A stretch of DNA of 64,000 nt, taken from the NCBI RefSeq assembly GCF_002368335.1, contig NZ_AP018288.1:1641355-1705354 (forward strand). Reading direction: 5' to 3'. The notes under the pieces were generated by a model. The model searched no databases and was not told the origin of the DNA. It worked only from the letters and a program-made list of their open reading frames with translations. Shown one piece after another: positions 1 to 7,977 of the stretch. Within the stretch, counting starts at the first letter, position 1. Every line of letters starts with the position of its first letter. Made by a program: the position numbers and the translations under genes. The stretch is from Nostoc sp. NIES-4103. GTDB taxonomy: Bacteria; Cyanobacteriota; Cyanobacteriia; Cyanobacteriales; Nostocaceae.

Positions 1-2
1 AA

Positions 3-788
3 TCTACTCTTTATGTCACACCGCGTGGACTAACAACTGCTTCAATCCCTTGCGGAACTCGTAACTTTCAAATTAGCTTTGATTTTCTCGACCATCAACT
101 ACAAATCGACACTAGCGACGGCATCGCTAAAAGAATTGCACTGGCTCCTCGCTCTGTGGCAGATTTTTACCAAATGGTTCTAACTACATTGAGCGACATC
201 GGCATCGAAGTCCAAATCTGGACGATGCCGCAAGAAGTGTCAGAACCAATCCCGTTCGATCAGGACTATCAACACGCAGCTTATGATCCGGAATATGCAC
301 AACGGTTCTGGCGAATTCTTGTGCAAGTTGATCGGGTCATGACCTTATTCCGTTCCCAGTTTATTGGTAAATCCAGCCCTGTACATTTTTTTTGGGGCAG
401 CTTTGACTTGGCTGTGACTCGTTTCTCTGGTCGTCGTGCGCCAGAACACCCAGGAGGAGTTCCGAATATGGCAGATTGGGTCACACGAGAAGCTTATTCA
501 CATGAAGTTAGTAGCTGCGGCTTTTGGCCTGGGGGTGGGTCAGTTGTGGAGCCTGTTTTTTACGCTTACGCTTACCCTGCGCCGGAAGGGTTTCGAGATT
601 ACCCAATCCAACCCACAGAAGCTTTTTACAGATCAGAGATGCAAGAGTTTATCCTACCCTATGAAGCCGTGAGACAAGCTGACGATCCAGATGCAATGCT
701 CCTTGCCTTTTTCCAAAGCATCTATGAAGCAGCAGCCAATTTAGGACATTGGGATCGAGTTGCGCTGGAGCGTTCCCCAACCGTGTAA
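3..788 (+). CDS. DUF5996 family protein, 5' end outside the window
   Basis: The reading frame is open from base 3, so the start codon lies upstream; the GTG at 156 is internal. Visible landmarks are SPVHFFWGSFDLAVTRFSG, then HPGGVPN and DWVTREAYSHEVSS, and a proline/tyrosine-rich segment ending near YEAAANLGHWDR. These match the pattern I know for DUF5996, a family of about 300 residues with no established function. About 261 residues are visible, so some 30-40 N-terminal residues are probably missing. It has no close partner: the next gene is 266 bp downstream and has its own operator. Family assignment is fairly sure; function is unknown. Confidence 0.8.
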   Translation, partial: STLYVTPRGLTTASIPCGTRNFQISFDFLDHQLQIDTSDGIAKRIALAPRSVADFYQMVLTTLSDIGIEVQIWTMPQEVSEPIPFDQDYQHAAYDPEYAQRFWRILVQVDRVMTLFRSQFIGKSSPVHFFWGSFDLAVTRFSGRRAPEHPGGVPNMADWVTREAYSHEVSSCGFWPGGGSVVEPVFYAYAYPAPEGFRDYPIQPTEAFYRSEMQEFILPYEAVRQADDPDAMLLAFFQSIYEAAANLGHWDRVALERSPTV

Positions 789-1026
789 GGCTAACAAATT
801 ACAAATTGCTGAAGCGGATGGACTAGCGACCTTGATACAAAGTTTGAGGCGATCTGCTGCCACTTAGAGATACTGAATGGATAGTGGATAACCGGACAAC
901 CGATTTGCAAACAGCAGTTATACAACGCGGTAAGCAAACAAAGAGCTTTCGTAATCAAAACTGGGGTCAAGTCCGAAATCAGCAGCGCGGTGTAAATCAT
1001 TTGCAAAAGCTATCTCTTGCGAGGTA

Positions 1027-1059
1027 TGTCATTTAGTGACAAAATGTCATTAAATGACA
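1027..1059. promoter_or_regulatory. Tandem palindromic operator overlapping the tetR start
   Basis: Two 15-bp near-palindromes follow each other: TGTCATTTAGTGACA at 1027-1041 and TGTCATTAAATGACA at 1045-1059, 18 bp centre to centre. Such dyads are typical TetR-family binding sites. They overlap the first possible ATG (1054) of the downstream tetR gene, which suggests autorepression. The binding protein is inferred from position only. Confidence 0.7.
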
Positions 1060-1764
1060 AATATGGCACGAAAGACGGCTATGGCGAGTGATGGTGACAG
1101 CAACGCGATGAGCAATCACAAATCAGGCGATCGCAAATCAGGGGGGATGAATGCACAACGGCAACAGCGGGTACGTCTGGAGATTTCGCGGGAGGCAGCG
1201 CGTTTGTTCTGGGAACACGGTGTTGCTGCCACGAGCGGCGAACAAATCGCAAGCGCGGTTGGAATCTCGGTGCGAACCCTCTGGCGGTACTTCCGCAACA
1301 AGGAAAGCTGTGCTGAGCCGGTCTTGGCGCAGGATGTCGAGGAGTGTGTGGCGGTGCTGCGCCGCTGGCCTCGGGAAGTCTCTCTTGAAGATCACCTCCT
1401 TGAATGGGCAACGAACCGAACCAAAGATGTCGAGCAGCAAGCCTACGACGAGGCTGTCATCAAGATGACCGTGCTGGCTGAAAAAGAGCCGGATCTTCGC
1501 GCCGCCTGGCTAATGACCCACGATCGAATTGAGCGAGAACTGGTCGAGATCATCGCGGATCGCCTGCGCCGCCCATCTGATGATATTGAGGTGCGGTTGC
1601 ACGCGGCTGTCACCACCGCAGTTTTGCGCGTCATTAGCGAAGATGTCAGCACCGCCCTCATGTCGGGAGCCGATCCTGCCTCCATCGGCAACCCCATCAG
1701 GCATATAGCCCAAGCTGTGCGCGTAGCCACTGGCGGAGCCGTCGGTGATCCCGTTGATCCCTAA
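1054..1764 (+). CDS. TetR/AcrR family transcriptional regulator
   Basis: The N-terminal helix-turn-helix is clear at about residues 38-85: ISREAARLFWEHGVAATSGE, then IASAVGISVRTLWRYFRNKE. The remainder is an alpha-helical ligand-binding region without recognisable specificity. The listed start at 1054 lies inside the operator palindrome. Starts at 1063, or the in-frame ATG near 1147 (MNAQRQQR), are also possible, and the family usually begins just before the helix-turn-helix. The tandem palindromes immediately upstream suggest autoregulation. Two CPBP protease genes and an SDR gene follow in the same direction and are plausible regulon members. Base composition is more GC-rich than the surroundings (from here to about 3.9 kb), which hints at horizontal transfer of the whole block. 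Confidence 0.85.
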   Translation: MTNMARKTAMASDGDSNAMSNHKSGDRKSGGMNAQRQQRVRLEISREAARLFWEHGVAATSGEQIASAVGISVRTLWRYFRNKESCAEPVLAQDVEECVAVLRRWPREVSLEDHLLEWATNRTKDVEQQAYDEAVIKMTVLAEKEPDLRAAWLMTHDRIERELVEIIADRLRRPSDDIEVRLHAAVTTAVLRVISEDVSTALMSGADPASIGNPIRHIAQAVRVATGGAVGDPVDP

Positions 1765-1846
1765 AAACAATCGCAACGGCAACTACAGCCCAATTCGAGC
1801 AGCCCGATTCGAGCAATACATACACGCACGAGCAAAGGAGACGAAG

Positions 1847-2829
1847 ATGAGGATCAAAGCAATCACAGGACATCAGAAAATCGGAACGGAAGTGAAAGAC
1901 ACGACTTACGTGGAGGCTGCCGGGTGGGGGAAGTATCGGTGGTGGCGGTATGTTCTGGGGTTGATGATCATCCTCTTTGCATGGATGGTCGCCGCCAACG
2001 TCGCCAGCGCACTCGTTGCGCTGGCGACGTTGGCGGTCAGGAGGGTGTCGCAGCCTTTAGTCAGTTGGATTACGCGGCGTTTGGTCCCGTATGGAGCTTC
2101 GTCATAGTCATGGCGGGTTTTCCGGTGTTCCTCGCGGGAATTCTGATCGCCGTCACCCTCATCCACCAGCGTCATCCTAGGACGCTCATCACGGCAAGGG
2201 AGAAGATCAGTTGGCGGCGCGTCGGTCATGGCTTCGTAGCTGGGTTCGTACCCTGGGTACTGCTAGGCGGGCTGGGGCAGTACCTCCTCTACCCCGATAG
2301 CTTCTCCTTCAACTCCGACCTCAAAACGTTCGCGCTCTTTGTGCCGATCGCACTGGTTCTCACCGCGATCCAGACCACCACCGAGGAGCTTTTCTTTCGC
2401 GGATACATTGTGCAGGGTGCAAGCCTGATTTGGAGTAACCGTGTCTTTCTGGCGATCGTGTCGGCTGTGATCTTTACCCTGCCGCACGCCACCAATCCAG
2501 AGTCACAGGAGGGTGGCTGGATTGGGATGTTCCTCGGACTCTTCGTCGGCACGGGTCTGCTGTTTGCGATCGTTTCATTGATTGACGGCACCACCGAGCT
2601 TGCCATCGGCGCACACTTCGCCAACAACATCGCGTACTTTCTCTTGTTTAACTGGTCTGGAAGCTTCTTCGCCACGCCAGCCCTGTTCAGTATTAGCGAG
2701 TACCATGCGAGATTTTACGACATCACATCTGTCGTGCTGATTCCCGTTTTCCTGGTGATCGTTTTCCGGGTCTTCAAACGCGACGAGGCATCCGAACCCA
2801 TTTCCCAGAGCGATCGGAGGGGTTCTTAG
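1847..2829 (+). pseudogene. CPBP intramembrane protease, frameshifted copy
   Basis: The gene starts at ATG 1847 behind an AAAGGAG ribosome site and reads as a membrane protein to about codon 62. The match to its downstream paralogue then continues in another frame. Aligning the two copies shows two extra bases near 2031. After the shift, the CPBP motifs are intact: TTTEELFFRGY (EExxxR), FTLPHATN and AIGAHFANN (HxxxN), with several membrane helices. CPBP proteases are membrane-bound metalloproteases that process prenylated or bacteriocin-related peptides. The frameshift lies in one arm of a perfect 18-bp hairpin (1992-2009/2019-2036). It is probably inactive unless frameshifting or internal initiation rescues it. 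Confidence 0.8.
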
Positions 2830-2899
2830 TAATCCCATCAAACCCTGAAAACACTATCAAAGGCAATTAGCGATCAGAGCACGAGTAAAGGAGACAAAG

Positions 2900-3859
2900 A
2901 TGAGGAACAACACAACCAAAGGAAAGCAGGGAAGCGGAGCGGAAGCGAAAGATTCAACTTACGTGGAGGCTGCCCGGTGGGGTAAGCATCGGGGGTGGCG
3001 GTATGTTTTGGGACTGGTGATCATCCTCTTTGCGTGGTTGGTCGTCGGTAGTAGTGCCAGCGTACTCGTCGCGTTCGCGCTCGGCGGACAGGCAGACCCC
3101 TCAGTGCTCAGTCCCGTGGAATACTACCTGTTTGTCATGGCGAGTTTCCTGTTCTTCTTCGTGGGAGTCCTTATCGCCGTCTCCCTCGTCCACCGTCGCC
3201 ACCCCCGGACGCTCATCACGGCGCGGGAGCGGATAGACTGGCATCGGGTCGGTCACGGATTTGTGGCGTGGTTCGTGCCGTACTGCCTGATCGGTGGGCT
3301 GGGGCAGTATCTGTTCTACCCGGATACCTTCTCTTTCAACTCCAACCTCATAACCTTCGCACTCTTCGTGCCGCTGGCGCTGGTTCTTACCGCGATCCAG
3401 ACCACTACCGAGGAGCTTTTCTTTCGCGGATACGTTGTGCAGGGTGCGAGCCTCATCTGGAGCAACCGCGTTTTTCTGGCGATCGTGCCAGCCGTGATAT
3501 TCACCCTGCCGCACCTCCTTAACCCGGAGGTGTCCGCAGGCGGCTGGCTCACGGTCTTTTCCAACTACTTCTTCGTTCCGGGTCTGGTGTGGACTGTGGT
3601 CTCGTTGATTGACGGCACCACTGAACTCGCCATCGGCGTACACTTCGCGAACAACATCGGCGGAGCACTCCTGTTCAACATTACTGGAAGTGCCTTGCCC
3701 TCACCCGCTCTGTTCACCATCAGCGAGTATCACGCGACCTACGGGGCGCTAGCAGTGCTGGTTGCAGTACCCGTGTTTCTGGCGATCGCCTACCAGGTGT
3801 TCAACCGCGACGAAGCAGCCAAACCCGTTTTCCAAAGCCATCGGAAGAGTCGTCGGTGA
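2900..3859 (+). CDS. CPBP family intramembrane metalloprotease
   Basis: This 319-residue protein is the intact tandem paralogue of the frameshifted gene just upstream. It has a hydrophilic N-terminus of about 35 residues, then multiple membrane segments. The Abi/CPBP motifs are TTTEELFFRGYVVQG near residue 170, FTLPHLLNPE near 200 and ELAIGVHFANN near 245. These supply the two glutamates and two histidines thought to bind the metal. The start at ATG 2900 has an AAAGGAG site 8 bases upstream, like its paralogue. It is probably co-transcribed with tetR upstream and the SDR gene downstream. Substrate unknown; bacteriocin self-immunity and prenyl-protein processing are both known for the family. 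Confidence 0.85.
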   Translation: MRNNTTKGKQGSGAEAKDSTYVEAARWGKHRGWRYVLGLVIILFAWLVVGSSASVLVAFALGGQADPSVLSPVEYYLFVMASFLFFFVGVLIAVSLVHRRHPRTLITARERIDWHRVGHGFVAWFVPYCLIGGLGQYLFYPDTFSFNSNLITFALFVPLALVLTAIQTTTEELFFRGYVVQGASLIWSNRVFLAIVPAVIFTLPHLLNPEVSAGGWLTVFSNYFFVPGLVWTVVSLIDGTTELAIGVHFANNIGGALLFNITGSALPSPALFTISEYHATYGALAVLVAVPVFLAIAYQVFNRDEAAKPVFQSHRKSRR

Positions 3860-3901
3860 TCTCGTTCAATCAGCTTTAATCACTTATGAGGAACAATTAC
3901 C

Positions 3902-4636
3902 ATGCCAACTGTTGAGAACAAAGTTATTGCGATTACTGGAGCGAGTAGCGGTATTGGCGAAGCAACGGCTAGATTACTGGCTCGTCAGGGTTTACGGGTT
4001 TTGTTAGGAGCGCGGCGTACCGATCGCCTGGAAGCGATCGCTGCCGAAATTCGCTCTAAAGGTGGCGAAGCAGAATACCGTACTCTTGATGTCACCAACC
4101 TCGAAAATATGCAAGCCTTTGTCGAGTTTGCCCAGGACAAATTTGGTCGCCTTGATGTTGTGGTGAATAATGCAGGTTTGATGCCGCTCTCCAGGCTAGA
4201 GGTACTAAAGATTGATGAATGGAACCGCATGATTGATGTAAACATTCGCGGTGTGCTTCACGGGATTGCTGCTGCACTACCTCTCTTTAAGCGGCAACGC
4301 TCAGGACAGTTTGTCAATCTATCCTCGATCGGCGGGCACAACGTCTATCCAACCGCAGCCGTATACTGCGCCACTAAGTTTGCAGTTTGGGCGATTTCTG
4401 AGGGACTGCGGCAAGAATCGACAGACATCCGGGTTACGGTGATTTCGCCTGGAGTGACGGAAACTGAACTTGCCAGCACGATTACGGATTCTGAAGCAGC
4501 GGAATGGGTGGAGGGATTTCGTGAGGCAATAATTCCAGCAGATGCGATCGCAAAGGCAATTGCACGTGCGATCGCGCAACCCGCAGAGGTGGATGTGAAT
4601 GAAATCATTGTTCGACCGATTGGACAAATGAGCTAA
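3902..4636 (+). CDS. Short-chain dehydrogenase/reductase (SDR)
   Basis: A classical SDR of 244 residues. The cofactor-binding TGASSGIGEA is at residues 12-21, NNAG near 90, and the catalytic Tyr/Lys is in YCATK near 155, with a serine in NLSSIGG. An arginine pair (GARRTDR) after the second strand suggests NADP(H) preference. The length is normal. It starts 42 bp after the CPBP gene and is likely the last gene of the tetR-CPBP-CPBP-SDR group. Substrate is not predictable. Several GCGATCGC-related sites lie in the coding region. Confidence 0.9.
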   Translation: MPTVENKVIAITGASSGIGEATARLLARQGLRVLLGARRTDRLEAIAAEIRSKGGEAEYRTLDVTNLENMQAFVEFAQDKFGRLDVVVNNAGLMPLSRLEVLKIDEWNRMIDVNIRGVLHGIAAALPLFKRQRSGQFVNLSSIGGHNVYPTAAVYCATKFAVWAISEGLRQESTDIRVTVISPGVTETELASTITDSEAAEWVEGFREAIIPADAIAKAIARAIAQPAEVDVNEIIVRPIGQMS

Positions 4637-4674
4637 ATCTCGGATTACCCTTACACAAGAAGACATACAGCGCA

Positions 4675-4866
4675 TTGAATGGGATTTTATTTGTATTGGG
4701 CATTGCAGGAATTGCGATGGTTACGATTACGTCGGCTCCATTAGTTGAGCAACAGTTGGCGAAACTGTCTCCAGAAACACTGGAAAAAGTGCCTCCACTG
4801 CGGATTTTAATGCTTCTGCAAGGACTAAAGCTTACAGTTCTACTGGCAATCAGCATTCTGATCGGT
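4675..4866 (+). pseudogene. Truncated CPBP-type gene fragment
   Basis: About 190 bp closely match, with scattered differences, the N-terminal part of the intact CPBP gene at 5503 (shared run GILFVLGIAGIAM and VEQQLAKLSPE). The match stops near GATCGG at 4860-4866, after which the sequence is unrelated. No protease motif is included and the only start is TTG. It is best explained as a leftover of a local duplication that also involved the small secreted-protein gene next to it. Confidence 0.75.
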
Positions 4867-4898
4867 CAATCCAAGTTTTACACCTTCAAACTAATCTC

Positions 4899-5204
4899 AT
4901 GAAAAAGATAATTTTGCTAGCACTGGTGGGTACAGGATTCATAGTAACTATGCCCTTTACAGCACAGGCACTAGATTCAGAAAAAATTGGTCATAACCTT
5001 GACCGAGAGCCGAATATGTCAATCGCTCAGTACGATCGCGATCGATATCGTGACAACCAATATCGCCGGCCGTTTGTGGTTTATTACCGCAGCCGTGATG
5101 ATCGGAAATGGATTTATGAGAGTATCCACTACAATCGTCGCGATGCCCGACGTGCTGCCAGGCGACTGGAGCGGCGTGGTTATCGAACCCGAATTTTAGG
5201 ATAG
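4899..5204 (+). CDS. Small secreted basic protein
   Basis: 101 residues. A signal peptide is evident: MKK, a hydrophobic stretch ILLALVGTGFIVTMPF, then TAQALDS with a likely AXA-type cleavage. The mature part is rich in Arg, Tyr and Asp (YDRDRYRDNQYRR) and ends in two short beta/alpha pieces, with WIYESIHYNRRDARRAARRL. I do not recognise a named family, but small Arg/Tyr-rich exported proteins are common in cyanobacteria. A decayed copy of the last part of this gene lies just downstream (5232-5285). Confidence 0.65.
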   Translation: MKKIILLALVGTGFIVTMPFTAQALDSEKIGHNLDREPNMSIAQYDRDRYRDNQYRRPFVVYYRSRDDRKWIYESIHYNRRDARRAARRLERRGYRTRILG

Positions 5205-5231
5205 AGCCGTTTCAAACTATGAGTTGCCAAC

Positions 5232-5285
5232 ACCTAAATTCTACTTGCGTGCTGCCAACCGACTGGAGCGACGTAGTTATCTAAC
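5232..5285 (+). pseudogene. Fragment duplicating the 3' end of the secreted-protein gene
   Basis: The segment containing GTGCTGCCAACCGACTGGAG and GTAGTTATCTAACCC resembles 5152-5195 of the gene just upstream with scattered changes, and it is interrupted by a TAA. It supports a past tandem duplication of this small locus. Confidence 0.6.
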
Positions 5286-5502
5286 CCACGTTCAAGTGAC
5301 AGCAAGCCAGTAGGGGGGCAGTACCCACAAAACCTTACTGTGAAGAGTTTTACAAAATAGTGGGCAATGCTCACCCTACTACTTAAATTTTAGGAGAAAT
5401 AGGAATGATACTTCAGAATTAGGTGGCGTTAGTCACCAGTTGTCATTATATATCTTGGCATTGTATCTACCCAGTATTCTGATGTCTCTAGAAATTAAAT
5501 CA

Positions 5503-6291
5503 ATGGCAGTTTTGAAACAATTTGGCATTCTATTTGTGTTGGGCATTGCGGGAATTGCGATGTTTACGATTACGTCGGTTCCATTAGTTGAGCAACAGTT
5601 GGCGAAACTGTCTCCAGAAAGACTGGCAAAAGTGCCGCCATTGGGAATTCTAATGCTTCTGCAAGGACTACAGTATGCAATTCTACTGGCAATCAGCATT
5701 CTGATCGGAATTGGCTGTGCCTATCGCGTTGGATTACGCTCACATTTGATTGACTACTGGGTACTTCATACCCCTAAGATTCCATATTCTGTCATTGAGA
5801 TGAAATGGAGCTTGGGTGTGGGTGCAGCGACGACAATCATTGTCCTATTGCTCGATTGGTTGATGCAACCTGCCCTACCTGAAGCACTACGGGCAGCCAA
5901 TACAGAACCAAATTGGGTGAGTTCACTTACAGCAATGCTTTATGGCGGCATCACTGAGGAAATTCTGATGCGTTGGGGCTTAATGTCGCTGCTTGTTTGG
6001 ATAGCGTGGAAAGGACTAAAACAAGGCGTTACGTTGCCGAGTCAAGGAATTTATCAAGGTGCGATTGTTCTAACTGCTTTGGTATTTGGACTACTACACC
6101 TGCCAGCGACTGCCGCGATCGTTCCCCTCACTCCAGTTGTGATTATTCGGGCGTTGTTACTGAATGGGATTGCGGGGACTGCGTTTGGCTGGCTCTTTTG
6201 GCAATATTCGCTAGAAGCTGCAATGTTAGCCCATATCAGCTTTCATGCTTTTGCCTTTGTTCTTAGCGGTTTGCTGGCAAGGTTGGCTTAA
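5503..6291 (+). CDS. CPBP family intramembrane metalloprotease
   Basis: A 262-residue multispanning membrane protein if begun at ATG 5503; the upstream start at 5440 adds residues absent from the duplicated fragment at 4675. CPBP motifs are GGITEEILMRWGLMS near residue 150, FGLLHLP near 205 and AAMLAHISFHA near 245. They supply the paired glutamates and the histidines expected of the active site. It belongs to a different CPBP subgroup from the proteins at 1847 and 2900. Upstream lies the truncated copy, downstream an unknown small gene. Role unknown. Confidence 0.82.
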   Translation: MAVLKQFGILFVLGIAGIAMFTITSVPLVEQQLAKLSPERLAKVPPLGILMLLQGLQYAILLAISILIGIGCAYRVGLRSHLIDYWVLHTPKIPYSVIEMKWSLGVGAATTIIVLLLDWLMQPALPEALRAANTEPNWVSSLTAMLYGGITEEILMRWGLMSLLVWIAWKGLKQGVTLPSQGIYQGAIVLTALVFGLLHLPATAAIVPLTPVVIIRALLLNGIAGTAFGWLFWQYSLEAAMLAHISFHAFAFVLSGLLARLA

Positions 6292-6407
6292 GTTTTGGAA
6301 TATATCTCGTAGGGCTAGCACTGCCCACAAAGCTTTATCGTGAAAGGCTTTAAAAATGGGGGACGATGCCCACTACTTGAATTGATGCTCAACTCTACAG
6401 TTTTAAA

Positions 6408-6707
6408 GTGGTGAATCAAATGATTAAGTACAAAGATTTTGCGCCTCGGATTACTGAGCGGGGTCCCTTCGGCGGAGCTTCCGATTACGAAGCCTTCTCT
6501 GATGTTGTTAGTGCTGTAAATCAGTGGATCGCAAGTACAACGATACAGGTGATCAATGTTGAAACTGTTGTTCTACCCGATCGGATTGAAGGCACAAGTG
6601 ATGATGTCTACGGAGTGACGACCAGTAATGCTTTCCACCCAGTGATGATCAGTCAGGGTCTTGCAATCAATTGCTTTCAATGTGTGCGTGTGTGGTACAG
6701 AGAATAA
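6408..6707 (+). CDS. Hypothetical protein
   Basis: A 99-residue soluble protein; the first codon at 6408 is GTG, and ATG 6420 (MIKYKDFAPR) is an alternative start. There is a segment DYEAFSDVVSAVNQWI that looks helical, followed by beta-like VINVETVVLPD. I do not recognise a family. The next gene begins within 25 bp, so co-transcription is plausible. Confidence 0.5.
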   Translation: MVNQMIKYKDFAPRITERGPFGGASDYEAFSDVVSAVNQWIASTTIQVINVETVVLPDRIEGTSDDVYGVTTSNAFHPVMISQGLAINCFQCVRVWYRE

Positions 6708-6728
6708 GCTTTATTGGAAAGAGAAAAA

Positions 6729-7106
6729 ATGAAACGATTTACTTTGTTTACTTTCCTGTATCTTGCGCTCGGAGTTTGTTTGACGGCGATCGCGCTTGGA
6801 TACCCAAACCTGCCTTCGCGTCTTCAAACAAGCTTGTTCGCCAGTGCAGGAGCGTCCTACCTTGTTTGTCTCTTCAGTACCTTCCCTTTTTGGCGGGAGG
6901 CGACGCTCCGCGTCTATCGCAGACGGAATTCAGCAGTAATTCTACCCTGGTTGGTGATTGGAGTGAACATTATTGTGACGATCTGGGAGCTTCAGAGTCA
7001 GAACTGGACAATGGAAGCCATTTTAGGAGCGTTTTCGCGGCTATTAGTCGTCTTAATATTTGCAGAAATCATTGTGATTACATGGCAAGTGAATTCTGAA
7101 CATTAG
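6729..7106 (+). CDS. Small four-helix membrane protein
   Basis: 125 residues if begun at ATG 6729, which has GGAAAGAG just upstream; a TTG at 6714 would add five residues. Four hydrophobic segments are visible: residues about 5-24, 35-52, 73-92 and 98-120. No catalytic motif. It resembles small uncharacterised integral membrane proteins; function unknown. Confidence 0.6.
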   Translation: MKRFTLFTFLYLALGVCLTAIALGYPNLPSRLQTSLFASAGASYLVCLFSTFPFWREATLRVYRRRNSAVILPWLVIGVNIIVTIWELQSQNWTMEAILGAFSRLLVVLIFAEIIVITWQVNSEH

Positions 7107-7116
7107 TGTCTAAATC

Positions 7117-7150
7117 GAATGGCACGCTCATTAAGACACAGCCCTTGCCC
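7117..7150 (+). repeat. Interspersed repeat, copy 1
   Basis: The 34-bp segment beginning GAATGGCACGCTCATTAAGA and ending CAGCCCTTGCCC recurs at 7883-7916 with two differences. Both copies are followed by CTGGGAAC-type palindromic sequence, as in small dispersed repeats of cyanobacteria. Here it supplies a false upstream start for the adjacent DUF302 fragment. Confidence 0.65.
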
Positions 7151-7190
7151 AGACTGGGAACCCATTCTGGGAGGCTCTGCCTCTTCCTTC

Positions 7191-7391
7191 ATGGTGGCAG
7201 AACCAACGATCGCCCTGGATTTATCCCTGAAAGTACTGGCTCATGAAGCGACTGACGGCAAGGTGTGGGTGAGTTACAACGATCTTAATTACTTAAAACA
7301 GCGATTTTCTCTCTCGGATGAGTTGGTGGAAAATATCGCTATCATTGCACCTTTAATCAATGAAGCACTTAGTTCCGTAGATCACAAATAA
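7191..7391 (+). pseudogene. DUF302 C-terminal fragment
   Basis: Sixty-six residues from ATG 7191 include PTIALDLSLKVLAHE and VWVSYNDLNYLKQRF, which match the C-terminal half of DUF302 proteins (about 130-160 residues). The N-terminal half is missing and replaced by the dispersed repeat at 7117-7150. Probably non-functional; an open frame through the repeat exists but looks accidental. Confidence 0.65.
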
Positions 7392-7514
7392 GTTGGAGAA
7401 TTAGCACGCGATGGCGCAAAGCGCCCGCTCAAAAGGCGATCGCACCTTGGCGTTTTTGAAACAGCATTGTAGTAGCAATCGAGTAATGTCAAACTCATTA
7501 ATTTTACAACACTC

Positions 7515-7880
7515 ATGAAAATATTTGCGTTCCTCCTGGCTCTGCCAATCAGTATCTTAGCTAATTTTTCCTTAAGAGCTTCTGCTGATTCTACTGCTGG
7601 CATCATCCTGAGTACAAAATGCCAGGGTGGGTACAACATCAATATTTGGCAGAATTATACGAACGGTGAACTGCTTTATCGCGCAACCAGTGCCAACGGT
7701 AATTTAAGTTTGAATAAAGGAACTAGCCAACCAACAGAAGGTGTTCGAGTGTATAAGTTTCGGAATGGAATTTATGAATATTGGGTATGGGATGGCACGT
7801 TGGATAACCCGCAGTCTGGAACTTTAGAGGTGTATAAAAACAACCGTATCTTGATGAAGCAAGCTTGTAGAAAAAGTTGA
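7515..7880 (+). CDS. Secreted hypothetical protein
   Basis: 121 residues with a signal peptide (MKIFAFLLALPISILANF, cleavage probably near SLRASADS). The mature domain is beta-rich with two cysteines (KCQGGYN near the start and KQACRKS at the end) that could form a disulfide. The pattern QNYTNGELLYRATSANG resembles a small exported cyanobacterial family, but I cannot name it. No operon partner is visible. Confidence 0.65.
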   Translation: MKIFAFLLALPISILANFSLRASADSTAGIILSTKCQGGYNINIWQNYTNGELLYRATSANGNLSLNKGTSQPTEGVRVYKFRNGIYEYWVWDGTLDNPQSGTLEVYKNNRILMKQACRKS

Positions 7881-7882
7881 AT

Positions 7883-7977
7883 GAATGGCACGCTCGTTAA
7901 GACACAGCCCCTGCCCTGACTGGTTTCCAGTCTTAAGACTGGGAACGAGACTAAACAAGCCTTTGGGCTTTTCTTAG
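7883..7977 (+). repeat. Interspersed repeat copy 2 with palindromes
   Basis: 7883-7916 repeats 7117-7150. It is followed by TTCCAGTCTTAAGACTGG, a perfect dyad, and by AAGCCTTTGGGCTTTTC, a short hairpin with a T-rich tail that could terminate transcription from the left. The segment ends at the IS701 target duplication. Confidence 0.6.

Noticed and set aside
7940..7965. Possible CRISPR repeat (GACTGGGAACGAGAC)
   Set aside because: Only one copy is present here; it is a dispersed palindromic sequence next to the 7117/7883 repeat.
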